The notes under the pieces: model-generated
Told to the model about the DNA's origin: nothing
Databases searched by the model: none
The model's input: the letters and a program-made list of their open reading frames with translations, nothing else
Shown: one piece after another, positions 1 to 6,951 of the stretch
How positions within the stretch are numbered: the stretch's first letter is position 1
Layout of the letters: each line of letters starts with the position of its first letter
NCBI GenBank assembly: GCA_002422395.1
Contig: DIUY01000013.1
Span: forward strand, 28,240-45,697
DNA length: 17,458 nt
Source of the DNA: Methylococcaceae bacterium UBA6146
GTDB lineage: Bacteria; Pseudomonadota; Gammaproteobacteria; Methylococcales; Methylomonadaceae
Direction of reading: 5' to 3'
Position numbers and translations under genes: made by a program

Positions 1-199
1 GCAGCTACAGATTTAACCCGCCACCAATGTGCTTTTGCCAGGGGCGGGCACATCATCAACCCCAATGTTTAAGTTCGGCAACACTCAAAAGACTGTAACC
101 CGCCTTTATCACATAACCCTATCCGGTTCATGCGACCCTAAACAGAAACATTCGGGTTCTTTGGTAAAACGTCAACAAAAACGCCCCCCCTTTGTTTTT
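1..199. other. Left-edge sequence with no assignable gene
   Basis: I recognise no gene here. On the plus strand a reading frame is open from base 1 and closes at a TAA near base 72 (last residues read GGHIINPNV). It could be the tail of a gene cut by the window edge, but 23 residues are too few to judge. The frame from 29 to 283 runs into the 3' end of the HD-GYP gene and has no recognisable protein features. No clear rho-independent terminator for the leftward HD-GYP gene is visible. Confidence 0.3.
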
Positions 200-1783
200 T
201 TAATCCACATCAAGCTGATAATCATCCAAGAATTGCTCGGCGTATTGCCGGTAGACTTTTTCGGCGATGAAAACATCGTATAAGTCAGGGTCGATGTGCT
301 GGGTGTCTTTTAATTTTTTCAAAATCGCCAAGGCTTCAGAAAGTTTTTTGCCTTGTTTGTAAGGCCGGTCTTTGGCGGTCAGCGCTTCAAAAATATCGGC
401 AATCGCCATGGCGCGTGCTTGGATGGACATTTGTTCGCGTGTCAGGCCTTTGGGATAGCCGGTGCCGTCCATTTTTTCGTGATGGCCGCCGGCGTATTCG
501 GGGACGTTTTTTAGGTGTTTGGGGAAGGCTATTTTGTCCAGCATGGCAATAGTGGTGTCAATATGGCGGTTGATGATGTCCCTTTCTTCTTTTGTCAGCG
601 TGCCTTTGGCGACGGTCAGGTTGTAAATTTCATCATCTGACAGCAGCGGGGCCGGTTGGTTATTGAATAGCCAAGTGGTGTCTTTAAAAGCCCGTATCCG
701 GTTTTGGTCTTCGGTTGACATGCCTTCGCCGCCCGTGTTGGTTTGCCTGATGAAGGCCAGGTCATTGGCGATTTTTTCCAAAGCATTTTGGTGGCGTTGT
801 TCCAGGTCATCGGGCGATGCCTTGCCAGTTTCTAAGGCGGCCAGTTTTTCTTTCAGCAGGGCGATTTCCATGTCACGTTTTAAGACTTCAAAACGGGTTT
901 CAACCAAGGCGAGGCGGTCAAAAATGGTTTCCAGCTTAGTGGCTTTGTCAATGACGTATTCGGGCGTGGTGATTTTTCCGCAGTCATGCAACCAGCCGGC
1001 AATTTTTAGCTCGTAGCGGTCTGCATCGGTCATCGTAAAGTCTTTAAGGTAGCCGTGGCCAGTGCGGTGCGCCGCTTCGGACAACATCATGGTCAAGTCG
1101 GGCACTCGTCGGCAATGGCCACCCGTATAAGGTGATTTGCTGTCAATCGCGGTGGCGATCAGCTCAACTAAGGATTCAAACATGTGTTCCAAGTCATTGG
1201 CCAATGCTTGCTTGGTCAATACAATGGCGGCTTGCGAGGCGAGCGCTTCGGTGAACTGTTGGGCAACTTCATCAAAATAGGTGATGGCACCGGTTGTTTT
1301 ATCTATGGCGTTGATTAATTGCAGTATGCCGATGGTGTCGCCTTCATGGTTTCTCATCGGTACGGCAAGAAAAGATTGTGAGAGGTAGTTATTTTTTTTG
1401 TCGAATTCTTTTGTCCCTGAAAAATCAAAGGCTTGGTTTTTATAGGCGTCGATGATGTTGATGGTTTTATTGCTATGGAAACAATAGCTGACGACGTTTT
1501 TTAAATTAGGGCTGCCATCGGGCAAGTAGAGCGGGACGTCCGGCAAATTGACCGGGAAATGTGAGAGGCCACCTAGTTTTAGGGCTAAGCTATCGGAATG
1601 GACGAGTTCCATTTTTACCGCATTTTTGCAAATACGGTATAAAGTGCCACCATCGGCATGGGTGATACCTTTGGCATTTTGCAAGATCATTTCCAACAGC
1701 GAGTTGATGTTTTTTTCTGACGATAACGCGGTGCTGATTTGGATAAGCTTGTCCCGTTCGTCGCTGATTTTTTGATTTATCAT
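200..1783 (-). CDS. GAF-HD-GYP domain cyclic-di-GMP phosphodiesterase
   Basis: A predicted cytoplasmic 527-residue protein. An N-terminal GAF-type sensor domain (about residues 20-190) is followed by an HD-GYP domain, the family that hydrolyses the second messenger cyclic di-GMP. Key motifs are GGHCRRV at 221-227, the HD pair in HDCGK at 266-270, the signature HHEKMDGTGYPKGL at 434-447, and DIFEALT...DRPYK at 463-476, so the metal-binding and GYP residues look intact. About 100 extra, charged, helix-prone residues (roughly 290-390) lie between the HD pair and the next helix. No membrane segment or signal peptide is visible; the ligand of the GAF domain cannot be predicted. The ATG at 1783 has no strong Shine-Dalgarno sequence. 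The gene is divergent from the cyclic-nucleotide-binding gene at 1946, so the 162-base gap must hold both promoters. Family assignment is confident; activity in vivo is inferred. Confidence 0.93.
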   Translation of the reverse strand: MINQKISDERDKLIQISTALSSEKNINSLLEMILQNAKGITHADGGTLYRICKNAVKMELVHSDSLALKLGGLSHFPVNLPDVPLYLPDGSPNLKNVVSYCFHSNKTINIIDAYKNQAFDFSGTKEFDKKNNYLSQSFLAVPMRNHEGDTIGILQLINAIDKTTGAITYFDEVAQQFTEALASQAAIVLTKQALANDLEHMFESLVELIATAIDSKSPYTGGHCRRVPDLTMMLSEAAHRTGHGYLKDFTMTDADRYELKIAGWLHDCGKITTPEYVIDKATKLETIFDRLALVETRFEVLKRDMEIALLKEKLAALETGKASPDDLEQRHQNALEKIANDLAFIRQTNTGGEGMSTEDQNRIRAFKDTTWLFNNQPAPLLSDDEIYNLTVAKGTLTKEERDIINRHIDTTIAMLDKIAFPKHLKNVPEYAGGHHEKMDGTGYPKGLTREQMSIQARAMAIADIFEALTAKDRPYKQGKKLSEALAILKKLKDTQHIDPDLYDVFIAEKVYRQYAEQFLDDYQLDVD

Positions 1784-1845
1784 AAGCGGTCACACTGAGA
1801 ATTAAATGGCCTTGTTTTAATAAGGTGATGATGGCTGATATTTTA

Positions 1846-1865
1846 CCCAAATATTGGGCTATAAT
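1846..1865. promoter_or_regulatory. Inverted repeat CCCAA-ATA-TTGGG next to a TATAAT box
   Basis: In the divergent gap between the HD-GYP gene and the cyclic-nucleotide-binding gene, a 5-bp inverted repeat with a 3-base centre (1846-1858) is followed after one base by TATAAT at 1860-1865 on the plus strand. No convincing -35 box is found 16-18 bases upstream of this TATAAT. The arrangement could be an operator beside a -10 box for the rightward gene, but the repeat is short and could be chance. Confidence 0.25.
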
Positions 1866-1945
1866 TTTTGCCGATTGTACGCTTGTCCAAGAAAAGGGCT
1901 GCAACAATCATTCCTTTTCCAATTCCAAGATGAGTAAACAACACT

Positions 1946-2404
1946 ATGATGAATTTAAGAGACCTGCTTGATGATCCCGACTTTGTGCAGTCAGTGCCTT
2001 ATAGCAAAAAACATTACAAGGCGCTTGATGTTATTTTGAGCGAAGAAGAAGAAAGCCAGGACGTTTACTTTATTTTAGAAGGCGAAGTGCAAGTAAGCAC
2101 CACCATCGGCGAGCTGGGGCATAATCTTGAAAAACTGGTCCCAGGATTGGCGCGGCTGTCTAAAGACGATTTTTTTGGTGAATTGTCCATGTTCGATGGC
2201 GAACCACGCAGTGCCCAAGTGACTGCTGGAACCGAGTGTGAAATAGTTAAAGTTGACGGCCCTAAGATGATTGCTTTTATGGATAGGTTTCCCGAAAAAG
2301 GTTATTTCGTGTTGCGCGAACTGTTTATGAACTTGGTTATTAGAATGCGTCAGAACAATATCCGCACAAAAACGGTGTTGGAGCTTTATTTGCAGGAAAG
2401 GTAA
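1946..2404 (+). CDS. Stand-alone cyclic-nucleotide-binding (CAP_ED) domain protein
   Basis: A 152-residue protein made almost entirely of one cNMP-binding beta-roll. The phosphate-binding cassette is clear: FFGELSMFDGEPRSA at residues 76-90, with the glutamate (E79) that contacts the ribose and the arginine (R88) that contacts the cyclic phosphate in canonical positions. Typical CRP/FNR regulators continue into a helix-turn-helix domain of about 70 residues. Here the chain ends after the C-helix region (about 110-150), so it is unlikely to bind DNA itself and probably acts through a partner protein. It is predicted to be cytoplasmic. The ligand could be cAMP; a CHASE2 adenylate cyclase lies in the opposing operon. 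The start is uncertain between two consecutive ATG codons (1946 and 1949), neither with a strong ribosome binding site. A terminator follows directly. Confidence 0.88.
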   Translation: MMNLRDLLDDPDFVQSVPYSKKHYKALDVILSEEEESQDVYFILEGEVQVSTTIGELGHNLEKLVPGLARLSKDDFFGELSMFDGEPRSAQVTAGTECEIVKVDGPKMIAFMDRFPEKGYFVLRELFMNLVIRMRQNNIRTKTVLELYLQER

Positions 2405-2429
2405 GTACATACTCAAAAGTTTTAGAGCG

Positions 2430-2465
2430 ACGACTGCCCGTCCTCAAAGGACGCGCAGTCGTTTT
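2430..2465 (+). terminator. Rho-independent terminator after the cNMP-binding gene
   Basis: ACGACTG (2430-2436) pairs with CAGTCGT (2456-2462), and inside it CGTCCT (2439-2444) pairs with AGGACG (2448-2453). This gives a long GC-rich stem with one mismatch and a 3-base loop, followed by TTTT. It lies 25 bases after the stop codon at 2404. The opposing gene ends at 2588, so the element may also act on convergent transcription. Confidence 0.85.
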
Positions 2466-2536
2466 GTGCCAAAAAACTTATTCATAATCACTTAGTCTGT
2501 GGCCCTACGCTAAAGTCAAATCCATGCCGTTTTAAA

Positions 2537-2559
2537 TGACGGGCAAGTTGCCCGCCATG
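2537..2559. terminator. Inverted repeat, possible terminator of the leftward acyltransferase gene
   Basis: CGGGCAA and TTGCCCG (2540-2554) form a perfect inverted repeat around a single base, and the pairing extends outward through ATG/CAT with one G-T wobble. It lies about 30 bases beyond the acyltransferase stop codon. Read on the minus strand, the stem is followed by an A/T-rich stretch with only a short T run, so as an intrinsic terminator it is weak. It might instead be a REP-like repeat. Confidence 0.4.
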
Positions 2560-2587
2560 TTTATATTTCCCGACAAGGTTTAAGCCT

Positions 2588-3640
2588 TCACCAGCCGATA
2601 ACAAACCGGCTTTTATCCCCTAATAGCCATTTAAATAACGTTGCTATTGCCAACGAGGCGGTTATGGCTATCGTCATGGTCAGCAAAAAGATAAAAAAAC
2701 TAGGAAGGAATCTGACGTGGTCGATAAATGATGACTTGTATAAAAAATAAAGCACCCAAGGATGCAGGAAATAAATTGCAAAACTGGCCGATGCCAGATG
2801 TTTTAACAAGGGGATTTCTTTGTCTTCAAATTGTTGCAGTACCGATAACAAGAAAAAACACATCAGTATTTTTTGCAGGATCATCGTGTCAATGCCATTA
2901 AATGAAAACAACGTGACTTTATTGAAATTTCCGGCATGGCCGTAAATTAACAGTTGTGCCACCGACATTAAAATGACGGCGCAGCCCAGCATAATGGTTT
3001 TGCCCGCCAGGAAGTTAAAGACACGCTCTTTATGGCTGGAGCATATGATGCCGAGCATGTACACAGGGAAAAAATACAGTACGGAATGTATCGGCGACAA
3101 GTTGTGCATAGGGCGCTGGATCAGCGTGGCAAGGCACAATAACAAAATAAACAAGCCAATCTGGGTCTTTATGGGCAGCGCTATTTGCGTGATGAATACC
3201 GGCGAAATGGCAAAAATAATCATTATGAAGGGCACATACCAATAAGCGGTCAATAGACTGCCTGTCCACCAGTATTGCGCAAATAACTTGAGGTATTCAA
3301 AGATGCTGTCGGGTTGTTGGCCGGTGATAAAAACTTCGGCAAATGGCGGATCATTTAAATACAGCACCAAACAAACGAACGCCAATACAGATAGGATGCT
3401 GTACGGCAATAACACATTGGCCGTTTTTTTAACCATAAAGCTCTTATACCGAAATTTAGGATAAAAAATATGGTGGAAAAAGAAGCCGGAAATAAAAACA
3501 AAAAAAACCGTACCGCCCGCGATTAGGCTAGCAACAACTTTTTCAAAAAACGAGTGGGCAACCCAGGGGCCGTAAGAGTGGCCGGCAACTATGAAAACAA
3601 TTGCCAGACCCCTAAAATAATCAAATGAATTTAAGCGCAT
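2588..3640 (-). CDS. Acyltransferase family 3 (AT3) integral membrane protein
   Basis: A 350-residue, very hydrophobic protein with about ten predicted membrane segments. It begins MRLNSFDYFRGLAIVFIVAG followed by H21; the early arginine (R10) and this histidine are the hallmark of the OafA/NodX-type acyltransferase 3 family, and the segment VFFVFISGFFF and the arm after it (residues 45-80) also fit. Family members acylate sugars of surface polysaccharides or lipids using a cytoplasmic acyl donor. The substrate here cannot be deduced. I chose the ATG at 3640, not the upstream ATG at 3712. The family motif begins at this start, AAGGAT sits 7 bases upstream, and the longer version would add 24 atypical residues with no ribosome binding site and would run through an 18-bp palindrome. 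It lies 134 bases after tpsB on the same strand, so it may be the last gene of that operon or a separate unit. Confidence 0.85.
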   Translation of the reverse strand: MRLNSFDYFRGLAIVFIVAGHSYGPWVAHSFFEKVVASLIAGGTVFFVFISGFFFHHIFYPKFRYKSFMVKKTANVLLPYSILSVLAFVCLVLYLNDPPFAEVFITGQQPDSIFEYLKLFAQYWWTGSLLTAYWYVPFIMIIFAISPVFITQIALPIKTQIGLFILLLCLATLIQRPMHNLSPIHSVLYFFPVYMLGIICSSHKERVFNFLAGKTIMLGCAVILMSVAQLLIYGHAGNFNKVTLFSFNGIDTMILQKILMCFFLLSVLQQFEDKEIPLLKHLASASFAIYFLHPWVLYFLYKSSFIDHVRFLPSFFIFLLTMTIAITASLAIATLFKWLLGDKSRFVIGW

Positions 3641-3646
3641 GGCGCA

Positions 3647-3652
3647 TCCTTG
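3647..3652 (-). promoter_or_regulatory. Shine-Dalgarno site that fixes the acyltransferase start
   Basis: On the minus strand AAGGAT lies 6-7 bases before the ATG at 3640. The alternative ATG at 3712 has no comparable sequence. This supports the shorter, family-length protein. Confidence 0.6.
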
Positions 3653-3681
3653 TCCGAAGGTTAATATTTTTATGTTGGAAG

Positions 3682-3699
3682 CAAAAAACATGTTTTTTG
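3682..3699. repeat. Perfect 18-bp palindrome upstream of the acyltransferase gene
   Basis: CAAAAAACATGTTTTTTG is identical to its own reverse complement over 18 bases with no spacer. It lies 42 bases upstream of the chosen acyltransferase start, in the gap after tpsB. Such perfect symmetry in a gap is typical of a dimeric repressor site. It has no GC-rich core and so is unlikely to be a good terminator. Confidence 0.75.
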
Positions 3700-3714
3700 A
3701 CTCCGCTGTCATTT

Positions 3715-3730
3715 AAGCATCTGAATGCTT
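3715..3730. repeat. Inverted repeat AAGCAT-CTGA-ATGCTT
   Basis: A 6-bp perfect inverted repeat with a 4-base loop (one further T-A pair outside) lies 15 bases from the 18-bp palindrome in the tpsB-acyltransferase gap. It could be a second operator half or a weak mRNA hairpin. There is no T run, so it is not a convincing terminator for tpsB. Confidence 0.5.
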
Positions 3731-3774
3731 ACCACTACCAATATTTTTAGATGCCATTTATTGTTTGGGCCAGG

Positions 3775-5373
3775 CTAATAACGCAATACGATACTGGCAT
3801 GGATCCGGCTGTCGCCCGCCCGCGTGGTCACGGCATTGTTGAGTGCATTGGCAACGGCGATTTTCGCCATGATATGGTCTTGCCATTGCCAGCTTGCACC
3901 AACGCCGGTGCTGCTAAGGTTCCAATCGGTAAGTCCACCGGGTAAGGCCATGTTTTGGTAGCCGTGGCCGTAATCATAAAAGGCAAAGAGGTTGATTTTT
4001 TGCCAGGTGGGTGTGGTGATTTCAAATTTGACGATTTCGCCAGTGTCGGCGCTGGTTTCCCGTTCCTGATAGCCCCGCACATCATAGCTCCCGCCTATGC
4101 CCAGCTGTTCGCCAGCGATTAGGTAGTCGTCGCTGTACTGGGCGTTGAACTGGGTTTGTATCAGCCATTGCCTGACATTAACCAACAGGCTTGCGCCATA
4201 TCTTAATAAATTCCAATTTTGCTTGGCGTTAAGGCGTGCCGCCCGGTAGGCGTCTTGGCTGTTATCATCGCCGATGCCGGTGTTGCCGACCCACTGGACA
4301 TGGTAATTGATATGGGTGTTTTGCCAAGGATATTCGGCCTTGTAAAGCACGCTGACAGGCAAGCTACGGACATTGGCGCCGATCTGGATGTTTTGGAACT
4401 GAACATCGTTGAGGAAATAGCGGTTATCAATGCCTAAGTCCAGCCAGTGTTCATACTGGCCCAATTTAGGTAATAACTGTTGGTAATGCATGCCCGCCAT
4501 TTCGCCTGAACCGGTTATCGCCAAGTCGGTGGCCACGGTGCCGTTATTGATGTTGGAGTGGGCATAATAACCGCTGAGCCAGCTTTTTAGCCGATAGAGC
4601 GGAAGACTGTAACTGACGCCGTATTGCTCCACTTTATCGGCATGGTCGGGCGAGGTGGCATAGCTGCCGTTGATAATGTGGTCTAGTCCCCAGAGGTTGC
4701 TGTGCTGTAACGCGCCGGTCAAACGGAAGTTGCCGGTGCCTTGAGTCCCGACGGTGTTGAGCATCACCGAAGTCTGGAAAGGGCGTTGCTCGGCAACATT
4801 GATTTTGGCATCAATTTGGTCGTTTTTTTGGCTTTTTTTAAAGGTTAAAGAAAGCTGCTTGGCGGGATGTTTGTTGGTGACTTTTAGGTGTTCAGACAAA
4901 TTTTTCGTGTTAGGTGATTGCGCTACCGCAAGCCCTGGCATACTGGCGATGATGTTGTCTTTAGTGAAGTGGCTGTTGCCCGCCACATCAATTTTGCCCA
5001 AGGTGAAAGCCACGATGTGTAGTTTGACTTCGCCGCCATCAAGCGTTTGCGGGGGTAAGCTCACCCGATAGAATGGGTGGCCTTGGTCGTGAATGGCTAA
5101 TTCAAGGCCATGCGCCACTTCCTGTAATTGTTTGAGATTGTATTGGCGTTGTTCTAAGGGCTGCAAATAGTCCGCTATGGCTTGTTGGGACAGCGGCGAC
5201 GTGCCGTCAACGGCGAAATGTTTGACGGTGAATTTGATTTCTGGGGGCGTGGCCGCTGCTGTGCCGGGCGTTGCGGGCAGGCCTATGCAGGCGTTGATAA
5301 GCAGGTGGCGGAGCAGACGTGTTAACCGCTTAGACACTGTTGTGCCGGTTTTTTGGTAGTGTTGTAAAGTCAT
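3775..5373 (-). CDS. TpsB-type (ShlB/FhaC/HecB) outer-membrane transporter of two-partner secretion
   Basis: A 532-residue outer-membrane protein that would thread the partner TpsA exoprotein through the outer membrane. The N-terminus has basic residues and a hydrophobic stretch (about 15-42), a plausible signal peptide. Two POTRA-like periplasmic domains follow (about 45-120 and 122-195), with a hinge like KIDVAGNSHFTKDNI at the second. The C-terminal part is a 16-strand-type barrel. The diagnostic VRGY of the L6 hairpin loop is at 432-435 in the context GGSYDVRGYQE, and the chain ends SIVLRY with the aromatic residue expected for BAM-assembled barrels. Length is normal for the family (about 530-590). 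It lies 58 bases after the FecR gene and two genes after the tpsA candidate, all on the same strand. The ATG at 5373 lacks a clear ribosome binding site, so translation may depend on upstream genes. Confidence 0.93.
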   Translation of the reverse strand: MTLQHYQKTGTTVSKRLTRLLRHLLINACIGLPATPGTAAATPPEIKFTVKHFAVDGTSPLSQQAIADYLQPLEQRQYNLKQLQEVAHGLELAIHDQGHPFYRVSLPPQTLDGGEVKLHIVAFTLGKIDVAGNSHFTKDNIIASMPGLAVAQSPNTKNLSEHLKVTNKHPAKQLSLTFKKSQKNDQIDAKINVAEQRPFQTSVMLNTVGTQGTGNFRLTGALQHSNLWGLDHIINGSYATSPDHADKVEQYGVSYSLPLYRLKSWLSGYYAHSNINNGTVATDLAITGSGEMAGMHYQQLLPKLGQYEHWLDLGIDNRYFLNDVQFQNIQIGANVRSLPVSVLYKAEYPWQNTHINYHVQWVGNTGIGDDNSQDAYRAARLNAKQNWNLLRYGASLLVNVRQWLIQTQFNAQYSDDYLIAGEQLGIGGSYDVRGYQERETSADTGEIVKFEITTPTWQKINLFAFYDYGHGYQNMALPGGLTDWNLSSTGVGASWQWQDHIMAKIAVANALNNAVTTRAGDSRIHASIVLRY

Positions 5374-5412
5374 ACAATGTCAATCTGGATTACTTAAAAG
5401 GAACGGGGCCTT

Positions 5413-5428
5413 GCCGTTTTTAAACGGC
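5413..5428. repeat. Intercistronic inverted repeat between the FecR and tpsB genes
   Basis: GCCGTTT (5413-5419) and AAACGGC (5422-5428) form a perfect 7-bp inverted repeat with a 2-base centre, directly after the FecR stop codon. On the minus strand the stem has no T run after it (CAAGG follows). It is more likely an mRNA-stability hairpin or a partial attenuator than a full terminator. Confidence 0.55.
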
Positions 5429-5431
5429 TTC

Positions 5432-6898
5432 TTAGTCGTTGTCACACTGGGACGCATCGTTGGTGTTGGTTTCGTAACTGTCGGCACTTATCGCCTCAAT
5501 ATCAGGATATTCTTCGTGCCCACCGTGGCTGTCAGTTAGCAGGTAGGGGTCGCGGGCCTGAAATTCCTGTTGCTTGGCAAGACGCACCAACTCTTTCTTG
5601 GGGTCAACATAAGCGGCCTCGTCTTTTCCTAAAACTATTGTGGTGTTTTTATTGGCACTGTGATTATCTTGGTTTAACTGGATATGGCCTTTATGCACGG
5701 CGACATACAAACCTGCCGGCACATTTTTTCGGCTGATTGCGCCAAACAATTGTTGTAGATTGGAATGGTCGGCATCGGGTCTGGGTATGGGCAAGTTGAA
5801 TAATAAGGGCGGTAGCCCGGGCAGTTCTCTGGCAACGGCGTTTCGGCTGGCAATGTAATTGCTGTCCGGCATGGTCAGTAGATGTTCGCCGGTGTCATTA
5901 ATAAGGGCGATTTGCCCCTCCCAGACATGGCTATACAACCCTGCCATTTGCCCTTGCCGGATTTGTTCTGAAGTGCTTGGCTGGTTGTTGGTGCAGGCGC
6001 CTACGCAGGCCAGGTCAAAACCGGTGCCCCTAATGCCGATGGTGCCGACTGGCGTGTCGATTGCAAAGGCGTCTTTATTCGTTTTGCCGATGCTGCCGGT
6101 CAATACCCGCATACCGCCGGTGGTCAAGCGGTACAAAGCCTGATCTTTTTCATTCTTGTTTTGATAGTTATAGCGAGCAATTTCCATTTTGCTATCGGCT
6201 TGCAAGGTGATTTTTTCACCATCGCGAAACACCATCAGGGCGTAGCTGTCTTTTTTGCTCTGTAGGGAATCCTCGCTATATAACGGGCTGCCTAGCGATA
6301 GCCGCCGCTCCTTGGCATCGCCATCCCGCCGGTTATCGGCATAAACTTCACCCTTAATTTCAACGATTCTTGCCACTACGCCTGTGTCGGCTGGTTCCGG
6401 GCCATTTTTTGCCTGTCGGGTCTGTTCCTGCTGGCAATCATCATGGCAAATCCGTACCGAATAATCCGCCTGTTGCGCTGTTACGGTGGCCAAGTTGGTT
6501 TTTATTTGAAAGTTTTCAGGGTTACGCTCGGCAATTGTGCCGCTACGGGTGTGGATGCCGCCTTCATGCAGCACCAACTGAGCTTTAGGGTCATCTGATA
6601 GTGGTTCGTAGTGGCCGATACTAAAATTGCTATTGGGTCGGACAGTGACTTTAGAGCCGTCGATAAATTCGATAATCACAAAGCTACGTTCAGCTGTTTG
6701 GATATTGTCGCCTTGGAAAACTTCTGTGCCAGTGCCAAGGATTCTTGGTGCGGCGTCCTGTTGTTGGGCGGCGTTGCTGCCTCGCGCAAAGCTTATTTTT
6801 CCGACAACTTTGGGTTGTGCGTAAAGTGGGGATGTCATTGACCCAAGCAAAAATAATAACCCGTAGGTCTTAACAAACGCTGATAGTTGGGTGCGCAT
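5432..6898 (-). CDS. Secreted protein with two FecR domains
   Basis: A 488-residue protein with a clear signal peptide (hydrophobic core about 11-21, likely cut after SPLYA near residue 27), so it is periplasmic or surface-exposed. Two FecR-type beta domains follow, about 35-145 and 175-300. The second carries the family motif GTIGIRGTGFD at 285-295; in the first the same position is degenerate (ATVTAQQADYS). Both copies are followed at the aligned position by a CX3C pair (C151/C155 and C298/C302), suggesting a disulfide in each. A third segment (396-432) resembles a further partial repeat. The classic FecR has an N-terminal anti-sigma region and an inner-membrane helix. This one does not, and no ECF sigma gene is nearby, so sigma-factor control is unlikely. 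It sits between tpsA and tpsB (53 and 58 bases), pointing to a role in the secretion or sensing of the TpsA protein. Confidence 0.9.
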   Translation of the reverse strand: MRTQLSAFVKTYGLLFLLGSMTSPLYAQPKVVGKISFARGSNAAQQQDAAPRILGTGTEVFQGDNIQTAERSFVIIEFIDGSKVTVRPNSNFSIGHYEPLSDDPKAQLVLHEGGIHTRSGTIAERNPENFQIKTNLATVTAQQADYSVRICHDDCQQEQTRQAKNGPEPADTGVVARIVEIKGEVYADNRRDGDAKERRLSLGSPLYSEDSLQSKKDSYALMVFRDGEKITLQADSKMEIARYNYQNKNEKDQALYRLTTGGMRVLTGSIGKTNKDAFAIDTPVGTIGIRGTGFDLACVGACTNNQPSTSEQIRQGQMAGLYSHVWEGQIALINDTGEHLLTMPDSNYIASRNAVARELPGLPPLLFNLPIPRPDADHSNLQQLFGAISRKNVPAGLYVAVHKGHIQLNQDNHSANKNTTIVLGKDEAAYVDPKKELVRLAKQQEFQARDPYLLTDSHGGHEEYPDIEAISADSYETNTNDASQCDND

Positions 6899-6951
6899 AG
6901 CGGCTCTTCTGAATGGGGGTAAAGTGTTGTATGGTAATAGGGTGGGTGGCG

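Noticed and set aside
29..283. An 84-residue plus-strand frame at the left edge
   Set aside because: It overlaps the 3' end of the HD-GYP gene, has no clear ribosome binding site and no recognisable feature.
1930..1971. A 13-codon frame (MSKQHYDEFKRPA) overlapping the start of the cNMP-binding gene
   Set aside because: It could be a leader peptide, but it has no ribosome binding site and its overlap is explained by chance; kept only as a note.
3641..3712. Longer N-terminus of the acyltransferase (start at 3712)
   Set aside because: No Shine-Dalgarno sequence, residues atypical for the family, and it would include the 18-bp palindrome as coding sequence.
5432..6898. FecR protein as an anti-sigma factor of an iron-uptake (FecI/FecR/FecA) system
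   Set aside because: There is no ECF sigma factor or TonB-dependent receptor in the window, and the protein starts with a cleavable signal peptide without an anti-sigma region.
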